Positions 1-8,674 of a stretch of 43,505 nt of DNA are shown in pieces. The position numbers were made by a program, and so were the translations under genes. The notes below the pieces were generated by a model. That model was not told the DNA's origin and made no database searches. It saw nothing but the letters and a program-made list of their open reading frames with translations. Numbering within the stretch: the stretch's first letter is position 1; each line of letters starts with the position of its first letter. The stretch comes from Gammaproteobacteria bacterium (GTDB lineage: Bacteria > Pseudomonadota > Gammaproteobacteria > Pseudomonadales > Azotimanducaceae): NCBI GenBank assembly GCA_012269545.1, contig JAAXKB010000079.1, positions 1 to 43,505 of the forward strand, given 5' to 3'.

Positions 1-92
1 ATTTGATTAGTCTGAAAAGCGCCGGCAGCGGCACAACAAATAGATCTGTTCGAATAAGGGGCACCATACCCACCGACCAAACATGCGCGATT

Positions 93-593
93 TTATTGCT
101 GGGTGTATCGCTTAACTTGGGCGGGCTTGGGGCAGCGCGCAATCAAATCTTTGTATGCCTTTGTGCGCTTGCCAATTCGCTTGTGCTCACAGTAAAAATC
201 GACCGCGCGCGCCCACGCTGCGACGCGACCGTGTTTGGTAATGGAGACTGTCGTGTTGACGATTTTGAGCCGAACACGCGACATAACGCCAACCTGAAAC
301 ACAGGGGTCATGGTGCCGCTCTTCTCGCGCTTCGTGCGACACAAAATCCCTTTCACCTGACCAGTAGCATCTAACTGGATCTCGCGGTCGCTCCTGTCTC
401 GTGCTTTTTGTTGGAGCGCTTTCAGCTCTTCGTCGCGAGCTTCGGCAATCGCTTTCACTTCAGCCCTTTTGGCACCGCGCAAGCGTTTGCTGTTCTCCTT
501 CAGAGAGAAATATTCTTGATAGGTTTTCCCCTCGATCTGGCGCCGCACTCGATAACCATAAAATCTAGGGTTGTCCAACAATTCTAAACTCAT
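93..593 (-). CDS. hypothetical protein, basic, possible DNA-binding N-terminus
   Basis: This 166-aa protein of unknown function is strongly basic. Its first 35 residues (FYGYRVRRQIEGKTYQEYF) look like a short beta-rich segment of the AP2 or integrase-arm kind. They are followed by a Lys/Arg/Glu/Ala-rich helix (about residues 38-70) and a less charged C-terminal half. The open frame continues upstream to 668, but I chose the ATG at 593 because AAGGAAG lies 8 bases before it. Nothing in it suggests an enzyme. It is the first gene of the window and lies downstream of, and on the same strand as, the CoA transferase. A nucleic-acid-binding role is inference only. Confidence 0.7.
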   Translation of the reverse strand: MSLELLDNPRFYGYRVRRQIEGKTYQEYFSLKENSKRLRGAKRAEVKAIAEARDEELKALQQKARDRSDREIQLDATGQVKGILCRTKREKSGTMTPVFQVGVMSRVRLKIVNTTVSITKHGRVAAWARAVDFYCEHKRIGKRTKAYKDLIARCPKPAQVKRYTQQ

Positions 594-739
594 GAAAAAA
601 TCTTCCTTGCACTGTTTTATTTTTCGGGTGGGACAGATCCTCCTCCAGCAATTGCCCGCTTTGCGCACAATCGTTCGCCCTATTTCCTGACGACCGTCCT
701 CACTCTTTTATTCTTTCAACAAAGACTCCTCCTCTATTT

Positions 740-759
740 AACCCGAATTTCTTTGGGTT
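740..759. terminator. weak hairpin between the CoA transferase and the 166-aa gene
   Basis: AACCC (740-744) can pair with GGGTT (755-759), extended inward by A-T and G-U pairs around a TTTC loop. There is no real T-run on the minus strand, where the flanking genes lie, so termination here is only a possibility. The rest of 594-799 is AT-rich and shows no other structure that I can support. Confidence 0.25.
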
Positions 760-799
760 TTCACGAGAGAAGCAGCGGCTAAACCAAAATAGAGCCTAT

Positions 800-1936
800 T
801 CAACCTGACACCACGCCCTGCTGGGTCAACTGAGCGATCTCAGCAGGGGTCAGGCCAAAGTCGGCGAGCACGTCCGCAGAATCCTCGCCCGGCACTCTGG
901 GCGGCTGAATTGCGCCAGCAGGCGTCCGCGAAAACCTCGGGGCCGGGGCTTGCTGCAACACACCTGCCACTTGCTGGTAGCTATTGCGCGCCACGTTATG
1001 CGGATGTTCCGCTGCGTCTATCAAATTAAGCACCGGCGCAAAACACACATCGCTACCTTCCATGATCTCGCACCACTGTGCTTGCGTTTTTGTCAGAAAC
1101 ACCTCTGTCAGCTTAGCCTTCAGCTCCCGCCAACGACCTTTTTCCATTTGCGGCTGAAAGTACTCCGCATCGAGGCCCGCTTTCTCCAGCAACAACGCAT
1201 AGAACTGCGGTTCAATGGAGCCTATTGAGACATGCTCGCCGTCTGCCGTTTCATAGGTGTCATAAAAGTGCGCGCCGCCGTCAAGCAAGTTTGTTCCGCG
1301 TTGAGTATCGAAGGCGCCGCTAGCAGACATGGAATAAAACATCGCCATTAGCGCCGCAGTGCCATCAACCATTGCTGCATCGATCACTTGACCCTTATTG
1401 GACTTCGTGACCTCCAAAAGACCACAAACCATGCCGTAGGCCAGCAACATACCCCCGCCGCCGAAGTCGCCTACCAGATTCAATGGCGGGACCGGCCGTT
1501 CGCCGGGCCGACCAATGGCGTGCAGCGCGCCAGCCAACGAAATGTAGTTGATGTCGTGCCCAGCAGCCTGAGCCATGGGCCCCTCTTGGCCCCAGCCGGT
1601 CATGCGCCCATAGACCAGCCTGGGATTGCGCGCCTGACAATCCTCGGGGCCAAGACCTAACCGCTCGGTTACGCCAGGACGAAAACCCTCAATCAGGCCG
1701 TCCGCGCCTTCTACAAGACGCAGTACAGTCTCGACACCTTGAGGGCTTTTCAAGTCAACGGCAATGGAACGACGATTCCGGGCCAGTACGTCCTTTGGCG
1801 CCTGTGCTGCCTGCGCGGCAGCGATACGCTCCACACGAATCACTTCCGCGCCCATATCTGCCAGCATCATGCCGCAAAAAGGCCCTGGCCCGATGCCCGC
1901 CAGTTCGATGATCTTAAACCCGTTCAATGGCCCCAT
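800..1936 (-). CDS. CoA transferase family III, alpha-methylacyl-CoA racemase-like
   Basis: This is a CaiB/BaiF (family III CoA transferase) protein of 378 aa, most like alpha-methylacyl-CoA racemase (AMACR), which interconverts 2R- and 2S-methylacyl-CoA so that branched fatty acids or sterol side chains can enter beta-oxidation. The racemase catalytic set known from mycobacterial MCR is present at nearly the same positions: His127 (in GHDINY), Asp157 (in LVGDFGGGG) and Glu242 (in GSIEPQF). The N-terminus [20 protein letters not shown] is typical of the family. I chose the ATG at 1936 rather than the in-frame start at 1960 because GGGGAG lies 6 bases upstream. The gene stands alone, divergent from dinB. 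A true CoA transferase is less likely given the racemase residues, but the substrate is unknown. Confidence 0.88.
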   Translation of the reverse strand: MGPLNGFKIIELAGIGPGPFCGMMLADMGAEVIRVERIAAAQAAQAPKDVLARNRRSIAVDLKSPQGVETVLRLVEGADGLIEGFRPGVTERLGLGPEDCQARNPRLVYGRMTGWGQEGPMAQAAGHDINYISLAGALHAIGRPGERPVPPLNLVGDFGGGGMLLAYGMVCGLLEVTKSNKGQVIDAAMVDGTAALMAMFYSMSASGAFDTQRGTNLLDGGAHFYDTYETADGEHVSIGSIEPQFYALLLEKAGLDAEYFQPQMEKGRWRELKAKLTEVFLTKTQAQWCEIMEGSDVCFAPVLNLIDAAEHPHNVARNSYQQVAGVLQQAPAPRFSRTPAGAIQPPRVPGEDSADVLADFGLTPAEIAQLTQQGVVSG

Positions 1937-2034
1937 GATGTACTCCCCATACCTCGTCACGATTGTATTAACGTTTCGCCAAACATCTTACTGGGGAAGG
2001 TCAATTTCAGCCACAAGCTAAAATGCCATAAGCT

Positions 2035-2054
2035 GTTGTCAACTAACCGACAAC
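2035..2054. promoter_or_regulatory. perfect inverted repeat upstream of dinB, possible operator
   Basis: GTTGTC (2035-2040) and GACAAC (2049-2054) are a perfect 6-bp inverted repeat separated by 8 bases, ending 19 bases before the dinB ATG. A TAAAAT -10-like hexamer lies just upstream near 2020. No canonical CTGT-N8-ACAG LexA box is visible in 1937-2073, although the half-site spacing of this repeat is similar. Operator function is inferred. Confidence 0.4.
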
Positions 2055-2073
2055 GGGCAAAAGCCAAAACTCA

Positions 2074-3144
2074 ATGCGAAAAATCATTCACTGCGACTGC
2101 GACAGTTTTTACGCATCAGTGGAAATGCGCGATGACGCGAGCCTGCGGAACCTGCCCATAGCCGTTGGCGGCAGCGCGGATCGACGCGGGGTAATTGCAA
2201 CCTGTAATTATGAAGCGCGCAAATACGGTCTGCATTCAGCTATGCCGATGGCACAGGCTCTGCGACTCTGCCCCGATCTCGTCGTTGTGCCCACAAATAT
2301 GGAGAAGTATCGCGCTGAGAGTAAGCGGGTACAGAGCATCTTCTACGAGTACACAGAATTGGTGGAACCGCTTTCTCTGGACGAGGCCTTTTTGGATGTC
2401 AGCGAATGCAAGCAGCATCACGGCAGTGCAACGCGCATCGCCGAAGAGATACGCAATCGGGTGCGAGAGGAGGTCGGCATCACCATTTCTGCCGGCATCG
2501 CGCCAAATAAGTTTTTGGCTAAAATCGCCTCAGACTGGAAGAAGCCCGACGGCCAATTCACCGTCACGCCGCAGGACATTGATGAATTCATGATTGGGCT
2601 ACCAGTGGATAAGATTTTTGGTGTGGGCTCGGTAACGGCCGCAAAAATGAGCGCCATGCGCATTCATACCTGCGGCGATCTGCAGCAGATCAGCGCCAGC
2701 GAGCTAGCCAAACGCTTTGGAAAATTCGGCACTCGCCTGCATCAACTGTGTCGAGGTCAAGACGAGCGCCCAGTCAGTCCAAACCGAATCCGCAAATCCA
2801 TCAGCACCGAGCGAACCTTCGCTGAGGATCTGCCTAACCTATCTGCCTGCGAATCCCAGCTGCGAACATTGTTTGAAGATTTACAGCGTCGAATTGCGAA
2901 AGCACGCTGCGAGCATCGAGTTAAGAGCCGGGGGCTAAAGCTGCGGTTTGAAGGATTTGATACCACCACCGTAGCGAGCAGCGGGCAAGACGTCACCATC
3001 GAGACCTATCTGCACTTGCTGAGCACCGCATGGAATCGTCAGCAAAAGCCGGTGCGGCTTATTGGCCTTGGAGTACAGCTCCGCGAAAGCGACAATCCCG
3101 GTCAAGCCAATCTATTTGACGCAACCGATGACGCTGAAAACTAA
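2074..3144 (+). CDS. dinB: DNA polymerase IV (Y-family translesion polymerase)
   Basis: This 356-aa Y-family polymerase extends mismatched or damaged primer ends. The metal-binding carboxylates are in place: Asp8 (HCDCDSFYASVE) and Asp103/Glu104 (SLDEAFLDV), the same numbering as E. coli Pol IV. Palm, fingers and thumb follow, including the helix-hairpin-helix KIFGVGSVTAAKM, then the little-finger domain. The protein ends in QANLFD, a beta-clamp-binding motif of the QxxLF type. The length matches the family. The ATG at 2074 has no good Shine-Dalgarno sequence, but the N-terminus aligns exactly with known DinB. It converges with the ABC exporter and the two stop regions overlap by 4 bases (3141-3144). 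Confidence 0.97.
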   Translation: MRKIIHCDCDSFYASVEMRDDASLRNLPIAVGGSADRRGVIATCNYEARKYGLHSAMPMAQALRLCPDLVVVPTNMEKYRAESKRVQSIFYEYTELVEPLSLDEAFLDVSECKQHHGSATRIAEEIRNRVREEVGITISAGIAPNKFLAKIASDWKKPDGQFTVTPQDIDEFMIGLPVDKIFGVGSVTAAKMSAMRIHTCGDLQQISASELAKRFGKFGTRLHQLCRGQDERPVSPNRIRKSISTERTFAEDLPNLSACESQLRTLFEDLQRRIAKARCEHRVKSRGLKLRFEGFDTTTVASSGQDVTIETYLHLLSTAWNRQQKPVRLIGLGVQLRESDNPGQANLFDATDDAEN

Positions 3145-4901
3145 CTTGAAAACTGGATGTCGGCAAAGCGCGCATATAGCTCGCTGTCTTTGACCAATTC
3201 CGCATGAGTGCCGCTCGCAATCAACTCGCCTTCTGCAAAGACCAAAATCCGATCAGCCTGCCGAACTGTCGACAAACGATGCGCAATAACCAAAATCGTT
3301 GTCTGTCCTTTCAGCGCCTCGACGCTCTTGCGAATGCTCTGTTCGCTTTCAGCATCCAGAGCACTAGTAGCTTCGTCCAACAACAAAAAAGCGGGTTCAG
3401 TAATCAGCGCCCGAGCGATGGCAAGCCTTTGTCGCTGGCCACCAGATAACCCAACACCATCTTCCCCCAGCATGGTCTGCAAACCATGAGGCAGAGCATC
3501 CACAAAAATTTTCGCGTTGGCGAGTTTCAGTGCTCGGCTTACCTGTTCGTCCGATGCACTAGGCTGAGCGTACGTCAAATTGTCGCGAACGGTGCCGGAG
3601 AACATCGACGACGTCTGAGGCACGAACCCGAAGGCGCTCCGCAATGCATGCAAGGAGAACTCTCGAGTATCAATTCCGCCAATTAGGATCCCACCGGTAT
3701 CAACGTCATAGAAACGCTGCAGCACATCAAAGAATGTGCTCTTACCCGCTCCCGATGGGCCGACGAGTGCCACCATTTCGCCGGGCTTAACCTGAAAACT
3801 CAGATCATTCAGCACGAGCTGATCCGGCCGGCTGGGATATCGGAACCCCACATTTTTCACTGTCAGATCTAACGCCTTAATCGCAGGAAGTGTCTCTATT
3901 GGACCGTCTTCGATTTCGCTCGGCGACTCCAGCAACTCCACTAGGCGCTCAGTGGCACCTGCAGCGCGCTGTAAGTCACTCCAGACCTCTGATATCGAAC
4001 CCACGGAACCAGCCACAATGAACGCATAAAAGATAAAGGCCGCTAAGTCTCCGGGACTGGTGCGACCACTCAAAACGTCTTGACCTCCGACCCAAAGCAG
4101 CGTGGCCACAGCGCCGAAGACCAGCAGCATCACTACAGCCACCAAGACAGCTCGGAGCCAGACCCGCTGCAGGGCTACGGCCAAGGCAACGTCCACAACC
4201 CGGCCAAACTCCGCAATATCTGCCCGTTGATGATTGAAAGCCTGAACGATTTTGATGTGCCGGAAGCTCTCGCTAACGTGGCTGCCAACATCGGCCAGCC
4301 GATCTTGATTGGCACGAGACAGCGAACGCACACGTCGACCAAAGAAAACAACGGGCATGACCACAAATGGCACGCTGGCCAGCACGATCAAAGACAGCTT
4401 GGTATTGGTCACCACCAACAAAACCATTCCGCCCAAAAACATTAAGATATTGCGCAGCGCAATCGACACTGACGAACCGATCACGGTTTGCAGCAACGTC
4501 GTATCCGTCGTCACCCGAGACTGAATTTCACTAGGCGCATTGGCTTCAAAAAACCCCGGATGGAGGTGCACCAGATGATTAAAAACCGCAAGACGAATGT
4601 CAGCACTGACCCTTTCGCCGACCCAAGAGACGAAGTAAAAGCGGATAAATGTACCGACCGTGAGCACGGCAATAAACGCGACGAAGAGCGATAGCGATTG
4701 ATTGAGTAAAGCCACCTCGCCGCTGGCAAAGCCACTGTCGATTACCAGCCGAATGCCTTGCCCGAGCGACAACGTTGCACTGGCGGTAACAATTAGCGCA
4801 ATACTGGCGATCACCACTTGGGGCACATAAGGGCGCAGAAATGAAAACGCCGGACGAAGCCGGCGCATGTTTCTTGAGGTAGGTCTTTCTTCTTCTGTCA
4901 T
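3141..4901 (-). CDS. ABC exporter, fused permease and ATPase, MsbA-related
   Basis: This is a half-size type IV ABC exporter of 586 aa. An N-terminal transmembrane domain (about residues 20-310, roughly six hydrophobic segments) is followed by a nucleotide-binding domain with Walker A GPSGAGKST near residue 380, the signature LSGGQRQR, Walker B LLLDEATSALD near 505 and the H-loop (VIAHRLST). It belongs to the MsbA-related bacterial ABCB group. It could export a lipid or another hydrophobic substrate, and the sequence does not fix which. An in-frame GTG at 4934 would add 11 residues; I prefer the ATG at 4901 because the added residues are not family-like. It stands alone, divergent from the esterase and convergent with dinB. 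It is probably not the essential lipid A flippase itself, as no lpxK-like gene is adjacent. Confidence 0.85.
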   Translation of the reverse strand: MTEEERPTSRNMRRLRPAFSFLRPYVPQVVIASIALIVTASATLSLGQGIRLVIDSGFASGEVALLNQSLSLFVAFIAVLTVGTFIRFYFVSWVGERVSADIRLAVFNHLVHLHPGFFEANAPSEIQSRVTTDTTLLQTVIGSSVSIALRNILMFLGGMVLLVVTNTKLSLIVLASVPFVVMPVVFFGRRVRSLSRANQDRLADVGSHVSESFRHIKIVQAFNHQRADIAEFGRVVDVALAVALQRVWLRAVLVAVVMLLVFGAVATLLWVGGQDVLSGRTSPGDLAAFIFYAFIVAGSVGSISEVWSDLQRAAGATERLVELLESPSEIEDGPIETLPAIKALDLTVKNVGFRYPSRPDQLVLNDLSFQVKPGEMVALVGPSGAGKSTFFDVLQRFYDVDTGGILIGGIDTREFSLHALRSAFGFVPQTSSMFSGTVRDNLTYAQPSASDEQVSRALKLANAKIFVDALPHGLQTMLGEDGVGLSGGQRQRLAIARALITEPAFLLLDEATSALDAESEQSIRKSVEALKGQTTILVIAHRLSTVRQADRILVFAEGELIASGTHAELVKDSELYARFADIQFSS

Positions 4902-5094
4902 TGTCGTATTATGGCGCGTTTGACCCCCCGGCACACCACCTTGAAACGGCGCTGCGAAACTTTTTTGACACGAAAGTCTCTCAGTGAATCATACAATCCT
5001 CAGGACGCTCAGTTTACGCAGGGATTTGAGATCACTGGGCTGAGCCGTTATCTTGGTCAGACTGCTTGGCATACTTGGTTAGCCCGGAGGCAAC

Positions 5095-5751
5095 TTGGAA
5101 ACATTGGAATTTCTTGAAAAAGAAACCGGCGAAAATCCTGCGGGTTGCGTTATCTGGATGCACGGCCTTGGCGCCGATGCCACAGATTTTGAGCCCATCG
5201 TTCCGCTGCTGCCGCTAGACGTAAGCCTACGCTTTGTTTTCCCTAACGCTCCGGTTCGGCCTATTACTGTTAACGGCGGCATGGAAATGCGGGGATGGTA
5301 CGACATAAACCCTGCCTCGCCCCTAGCCAGCAATGACGATATTCGCGAGTCCGTAGAGGCCATCAATCAACTGGTGGACGCCGAGGTAGCGCGCGGTTTC
5401 ACCCACGATCAAGTTACCATTGCCGGTTTTTCTCAGGGCGGCGTGATCGCATTGGAACTCGGGCTAGGCCACCCGCAACGGTTACGCGGAATCATGGCGC
5501 TTTCTACCTATGTGAATGACCACGAGCACCTCGCCGATCGAGTGGGCTTTGCAAACGTGGAAACTCCGATCTTCATGGCGCACGGCGTTAACGACCCAAT
5601 GATTCCCATTACCCGCGCCATCACCTCCCGGCAGGCGCTGATGGATCTTGCATACCCGGTACAGTGGCAGGAGTACGCCATGGGCCATCAGGTTTGCCCG
5701 CAACAAATTACGCACATAGGACAATGGCTGAACTCAATTTACGCCCCATAG
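5095..5751 (+). CDS. carboxylesterase / lysophospholipase, alpha/beta hydrolase fold
   Basis: This 218-aa cytoplasmic alpha/beta hydrolase belongs to the phospholipase/carboxylesterase family (Abhydrolase_2, like Pseudomonas EstB and eukaryotic acyl-protein thioesterases). The oxyanion-hole segment MHGLGAD is at 22-28, the nucleophile is Ser113 in GFSQGG, and the likely acid and base are Asp167 (GVNDPMI) and His198 (MGHQV). The length is normal for the family. The start is a TTG at 5095 preceded by GGAGG with a short 4-base spacing; a second TTG at 5104 is possible, but there is no ATG near. The 193 bases upstream (4902-5094), shared with the divergent ABC exporter, hold no clear structure. 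The 3' end overlaps miaE by 28 bases, so the two are probably co-transcribed. Confidence 0.88.
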   Translation: METLEFLEKETGENPAGCVIWMHGLGADATDFEPIVPLLPLDVSLRFVFPNAPVRPITVNGGMEMRGWYDINPASPLASNDDIRESVEAINQLVDAEVARGFTHDQVTIAGFSQGGVIALELGLGHPQRLRGIMALSTYVNDHEHLADRVGFANVETPIFMAHGVNDPMIPITRAITSRQALMDLAYPVQWQEYAMGHQVCPQQITHIGQWLNSIYAP

Positions 5752-6344
5752 AAGGGTCTATCGAAGTCGCAGGGCTTACGCCATTGGTGCCAACCCACTC
5801 GGGCTGGATCGATTGCGTGCTGGCAGATTTCGATTCTTTTCTTCAAGACCATGCGTCTGCGGAAAAAAAAGCATCCGGGATGGCGCTGAGCATGGTTTCC
5901 CACTACCCGAACCAAACAGCGTTAGTGGCGGCTATGGTGGACTTGGCGGTCGAAGAACTCAATCACTACAAAGAGGTCATGCGCTTACTGATGGCCAAGG
6001 GGTTAACGCCAGCCGCGGACCGAAAAGACCCCTACGTTACGCGTCTGAACAAACTGGTGCGCAAAGACTCTGCGTTCTTTTTACTGGATCGGCTGCTCAT
6101 GGGTGCCATTGTCGAACGGCGCGGCGCGGAACGGTTTGGCTTGGTCGCGAAACATATCGAAGATCTCGAACTGCGAAAGTTTTATCACGCCCTCTCCAAA
6201 AGCGAGGCCCGTCACTGGCATTTGTTCGTAGCGCTCGCTCGAGACCTCTGCGCACACCTCCCTGTCGATACACGATTTTGTGAACTCGCTGAGATAGAAA
6301 ATACCTTAGTCACAGAGCTGCCTTTGCGTTCGGCCCTGCATTGA
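5724..6344 (+). CDS. miaE: tRNA-(ms2io6A)-hydroxylase
   Basis: MiaE is an oxygen-dependent diiron monooxygenase that hydroxylates the isopentenyl group of ms2i6A at tRNA position 37. The 206-aa sequence shows the ferritin-like ligand pattern: Glu47 (HASAEKKA), Glu78-x-x-His81 (EELNHY), Glu131 (VERRGAERF) and Glu161-x-x-His164 (SEARHWH). The ATG at 5724 gives the usual N-terminus; AGGA lies just upstream and the start sits inside the end of the esterase gene. The enzyme needs molecular oxygen, so its presence points to an aerobic lifestyle. Confidence 0.93.
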   Translation: MAELNLRPIEGSIEVAGLTPLVPTHSGWIDCVLADFDSFLQDHASAEKKASGMALSMVSHYPNQTALVAAMVDLAVEELNHYKEVMRLLMAKGLTPAADRKDPYVTRLNKLVRKDSAFFLLDRLLMGAIVERRGAERFGLVAKHIEDLELRKFYHALSKSEARHWHLFVALARDLCAHLPVDTRFCELAEIENTLVTELPLRSALH

Positions 6345-6360
6345 TCGACACGAACAATTG

Positions 6361-7584
6361 GTGATAGAGCGTTATCTCGAGAACTATGCCGAGCCTGAGG
6401 CGCGAGCCGTCGGTGGGGCTCATGCGGCCCCCGCCAATCTCAATGGCAGACCGCTGCGGGACACCCGTGTCTGGCAAGGCTGCTTGGTGATACCAGCGTT
6501 TAACGAGGCGTTTGAAACTCTGCACCGGCAACTCACATCTATGCGCTCAGCCGATGTGTTGGTCATTTTAGTGATCAACGCTCCCGAAAACGCAAACCCC
6601 AAGGCTATTGCGGACACTCGGATGCTGCTCAACAAAATACACGAACAAGACTATGAGCATGTCATTGTCGTAGATCGTGCCAGCAACGGTTTGCGTCTGA
6701 ACCCCAAACAGGGCGTCGGTTTGGCTCGAAAAATTGGCTGCGATTTGGCGCTGGCGCTCAGGCTCGCGGGTCGCGCGCGTTCGGACTGGCTATTGCAAAG
6801 CGACGCCGACGTGGTTTTCCCCTCCGGTTACTCGGACCTACTGCATACCATCCCCGTCACCGATTCTGCCGGCGCACGGATCTTTCCGCACAATCATTTC
6901 AGCAGTGACCCAACCCTGCACTACGCCGGTCAACTCTACGACCAGCATATGAGCTACTACGTTGCCGGACTGGCCATGGCCGGCAGTCGTTACGCCCATC
7001 ACAGCTTGGGCAGCACCATTGCTGTTCACGCCAAGACTTATGCAGCGGTGCGCGGTTATCCGAAACGCAGTGCCGGCGAGGACTTTTATCTGCTCAATAA
7101 GATCTGCAAACTCGCTCCGGTTGAACGCTTAGCGGGCCCAGCCCTATCCATTGAAGCCCGAATTTCCGCACGGGTACCCTTTGGAACGGGGCCCGCACTG
7201 AGGAAGATTGTTGAAAACCTAGCAAAAGACCCGAGCGGTGACAGTTACCTCAGTTACCATCCAGACTGCTTCCGCTTGCTTGGCCGAGCCCTCAGAGCGT
7301 TGGATCGGTGGGCGGTGGCGCCGCAAAACCCTTTGCAAGGTAACCTCTTAGGCCGCTTGTCTGCATTAGGCTTTGACGGCTTTGCCGACGGGTTGAGCAA
7401 ACAGCAGACCACTGCAGAGCAGCGGCACCGCTCGGTACACGATTGGTTTGACGGGCTGAAGACGCTGCAATTCATCCGCGCCTGCCAAGATACCTACGGC
7501 GACCAGTCACTGACCCATACACTCGCCAATCTAGAATCTGCATTTCGGACCAAAGTCTTTGAATTTCAAACAAATAACGGTTAA
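6361..7584 (+). CDS. GT-A fold glycosyltransferase-like protein
   Basis: This 407-aa protein has a GT-A (family 2-like) catalytic core. A nucleotide-binding strand CLVIPAFNE begins near residue 40, a DxD-type motif SDADVVFP sits near 150, and an acceptor/catalytic acid motif SAGEDFYLLNK lies near 235. The last 130 residues are helical and not obviously catalytic. There is no signal peptide or membrane anchor, so it acts in the cytoplasm or at its membrane face. The start is uncertain: adjacent TTG (6358) and GTG (6361) codons both fit, neither with a good ribosome site. It follows miaE after 16 bases and may belong to the same transcript. The sugar donor and acceptor are unknown. Confidence 0.72.
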   Translation: MIERYLENYAEPEARAVGGAHAAPANLNGRPLRDTRVWQGCLVIPAFNEAFETLHRQLTSMRSADVLVILVINAPENANPKAIADTRMLLNKIHEQDYEHVIVVDRASNGLRLNPKQGVGLARKIGCDLALALRLAGRARSDWLLQSDADVVFPSGYSDLLHTIPVTDSAGARIFPHNHFSSDPTLHYAGQLYDQHMSYYVAGLAMAGSRYAHHSLGSTIAVHAKTYAAVRGYPKRSAGEDFYLLNKICKLAPVERLAGPALSIEARISARVPFGTGPALRKIVENLAKDPSGDSYLSYHPDCFRLLGRALRALDRWAVAPQNPLQGNLLGRLSALGFDGFADGLSKQQTTAEQRHRSVHDWFDGLKTLQFIRACQDTYGDQSLTHTLANLESAFRTKVFEFQTNNG

Positions 7585-7735
7585 CAGACAAGGTCTTTAA
7601 ACGTAAACTCCCTGCCTTAGCAGCACGCACTCTCCCCGCCGCCCGAGTGACATTTTCGCGCGGTCATTGCCGAGGCGCTGAGATACCACGAACGCTTCCC
7701 GAACCCACTTTCACGGTTTCCAGAAACAAAAGCAG

Positions 7736-8674
7736 ATGAACAAGATATTTATCGACGGACAAGCTGGCACGACGGGCCTTCAAATCAGCGAGCGCCTAGC
7801 AGCGCACACCAATATTGAGGTACTGCAAGCTGACCCCGCCACTCGCAAAGACCCAGCGGCCAGAGCCGATCTCTTGGCCAGTGCCGACGTGGCTATTTTG
7901 TGCCTGCCCGATGCTGCCGCTAAAGAGTCAGTTACATTGGCCGCTGGTAACACCCGCATTTTGGATGCAAGTTCGGCCTTTCGAACCAACACGGCCTGGC
8001 AGTATGGCCTGCCGGAACTTACCGCCCATAGCCGCCAGGCCATTGCGAACGCCCAGTTCGTTAGCAATCCGGGCTGCTATCCTCAGGGCTTTTTGCTGCT
8101 CGTTCGGCCCTTAATTGACGCCGGACTGTTGCACCCGTCTACACCACTGAGATGCAATGCTGTCTCAGGCTATTCCGGTGGTGGGCGTCAAATGATCGAA
8201 CAATTTCAAGCCATGGACAGCGCCACGGCCAATACCCTTGCCGTGCAAAGCTACGGCTTGGACCAGAGCCATAAACACCTGCCCGAGATGAGCCGATACA
8301 GCGGCAGCGCAATCAGCCCGATGTTTGTACCGACGGTTGCCAATTACGATCAAGGCATGCTGACTCAGGTGCCGTTGTTCGCCAGCGAGCTTGGCGGCGC
8401 AGCCCCCCAGACCGTCCATGCAGTGCTTGCCCAACGTTACGCTGAAGAACCCTTCATCCACGTCGGCGACTTTGGCGATCGCAGCATGCTGGAGGGCAAT
8501 TACTTGAACCCCACAGGCCGCAACAACACGAACCACATGGATTTATTCGTATTTGGCGACGAACAACGATTGGTGCTGTGCGCTCGGTACGACAACTTAG
8601 GCAAGGGCGCGGCCGGTGCTGCCATTCAAAATCTAAATCTAATGCTGGACATGGAAGAGACCACAGGACTATGA
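7736..8674 (+). CDS. argC: N-acetyl-gamma-glutamyl-phosphate reductase, short (type 2)
   Basis: This enzyme reduces N-acetylglutamyl phosphate to N-acetylglutamate semialdehyde with NADPH, the third step of arginine synthesis. The 312-aa length and the N-terminus FIDGQAGTTGLQI mark the shorter type 2 family. The nucleotide-binding loop is GQAGTTG (8-14) and the catalytic cysteine is Cys114 in SNPGCYPQGF. The ATG at 7736 has only a weak purine stretch before it. The 151-base gap from 7585 to 7735 presumably holds the promoter, but no clear -35/-10 pair or hairpin is evident. The stop codon overlaps the next start as ATGA, implying translational coupling to the aminotransferase. Confidence 0.94.
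   Translation: MNKIFIDGQAGTTGLQISERLAAHTNIEVLQADPATRKDPAARADLLASADVAILCLPDAAAKESVTLAAGNTRILDASSAFRTNTAWQYGLPELTAHSRQAIANAQFVSNPGCYPQGFLLLVRPLIDAGLLHPSTPLRCNAVSGYSGGGRQMIEQFQAMDSATANTLAVQSYGLDQSHKHLPEMSRYSGSAISPMFVPTVANYDQGMLTQVPLFASELGGAAPQTVHAVLAQRYAEEPFIHVGDFGDRSMLEGNYLNPTGRNNTNHMDLFVFGDEQRLVLCARYDNLGKGAAGAAIQNLNLMLDMEETTGL

Noticed and set aside
4911-5117. A 68-codon plus-strand frame in the gap before the esterase
   Set aside because: It has no ribosome site, no hydrophobic or conserved pattern, and runs into the esterase coding region out of frame.
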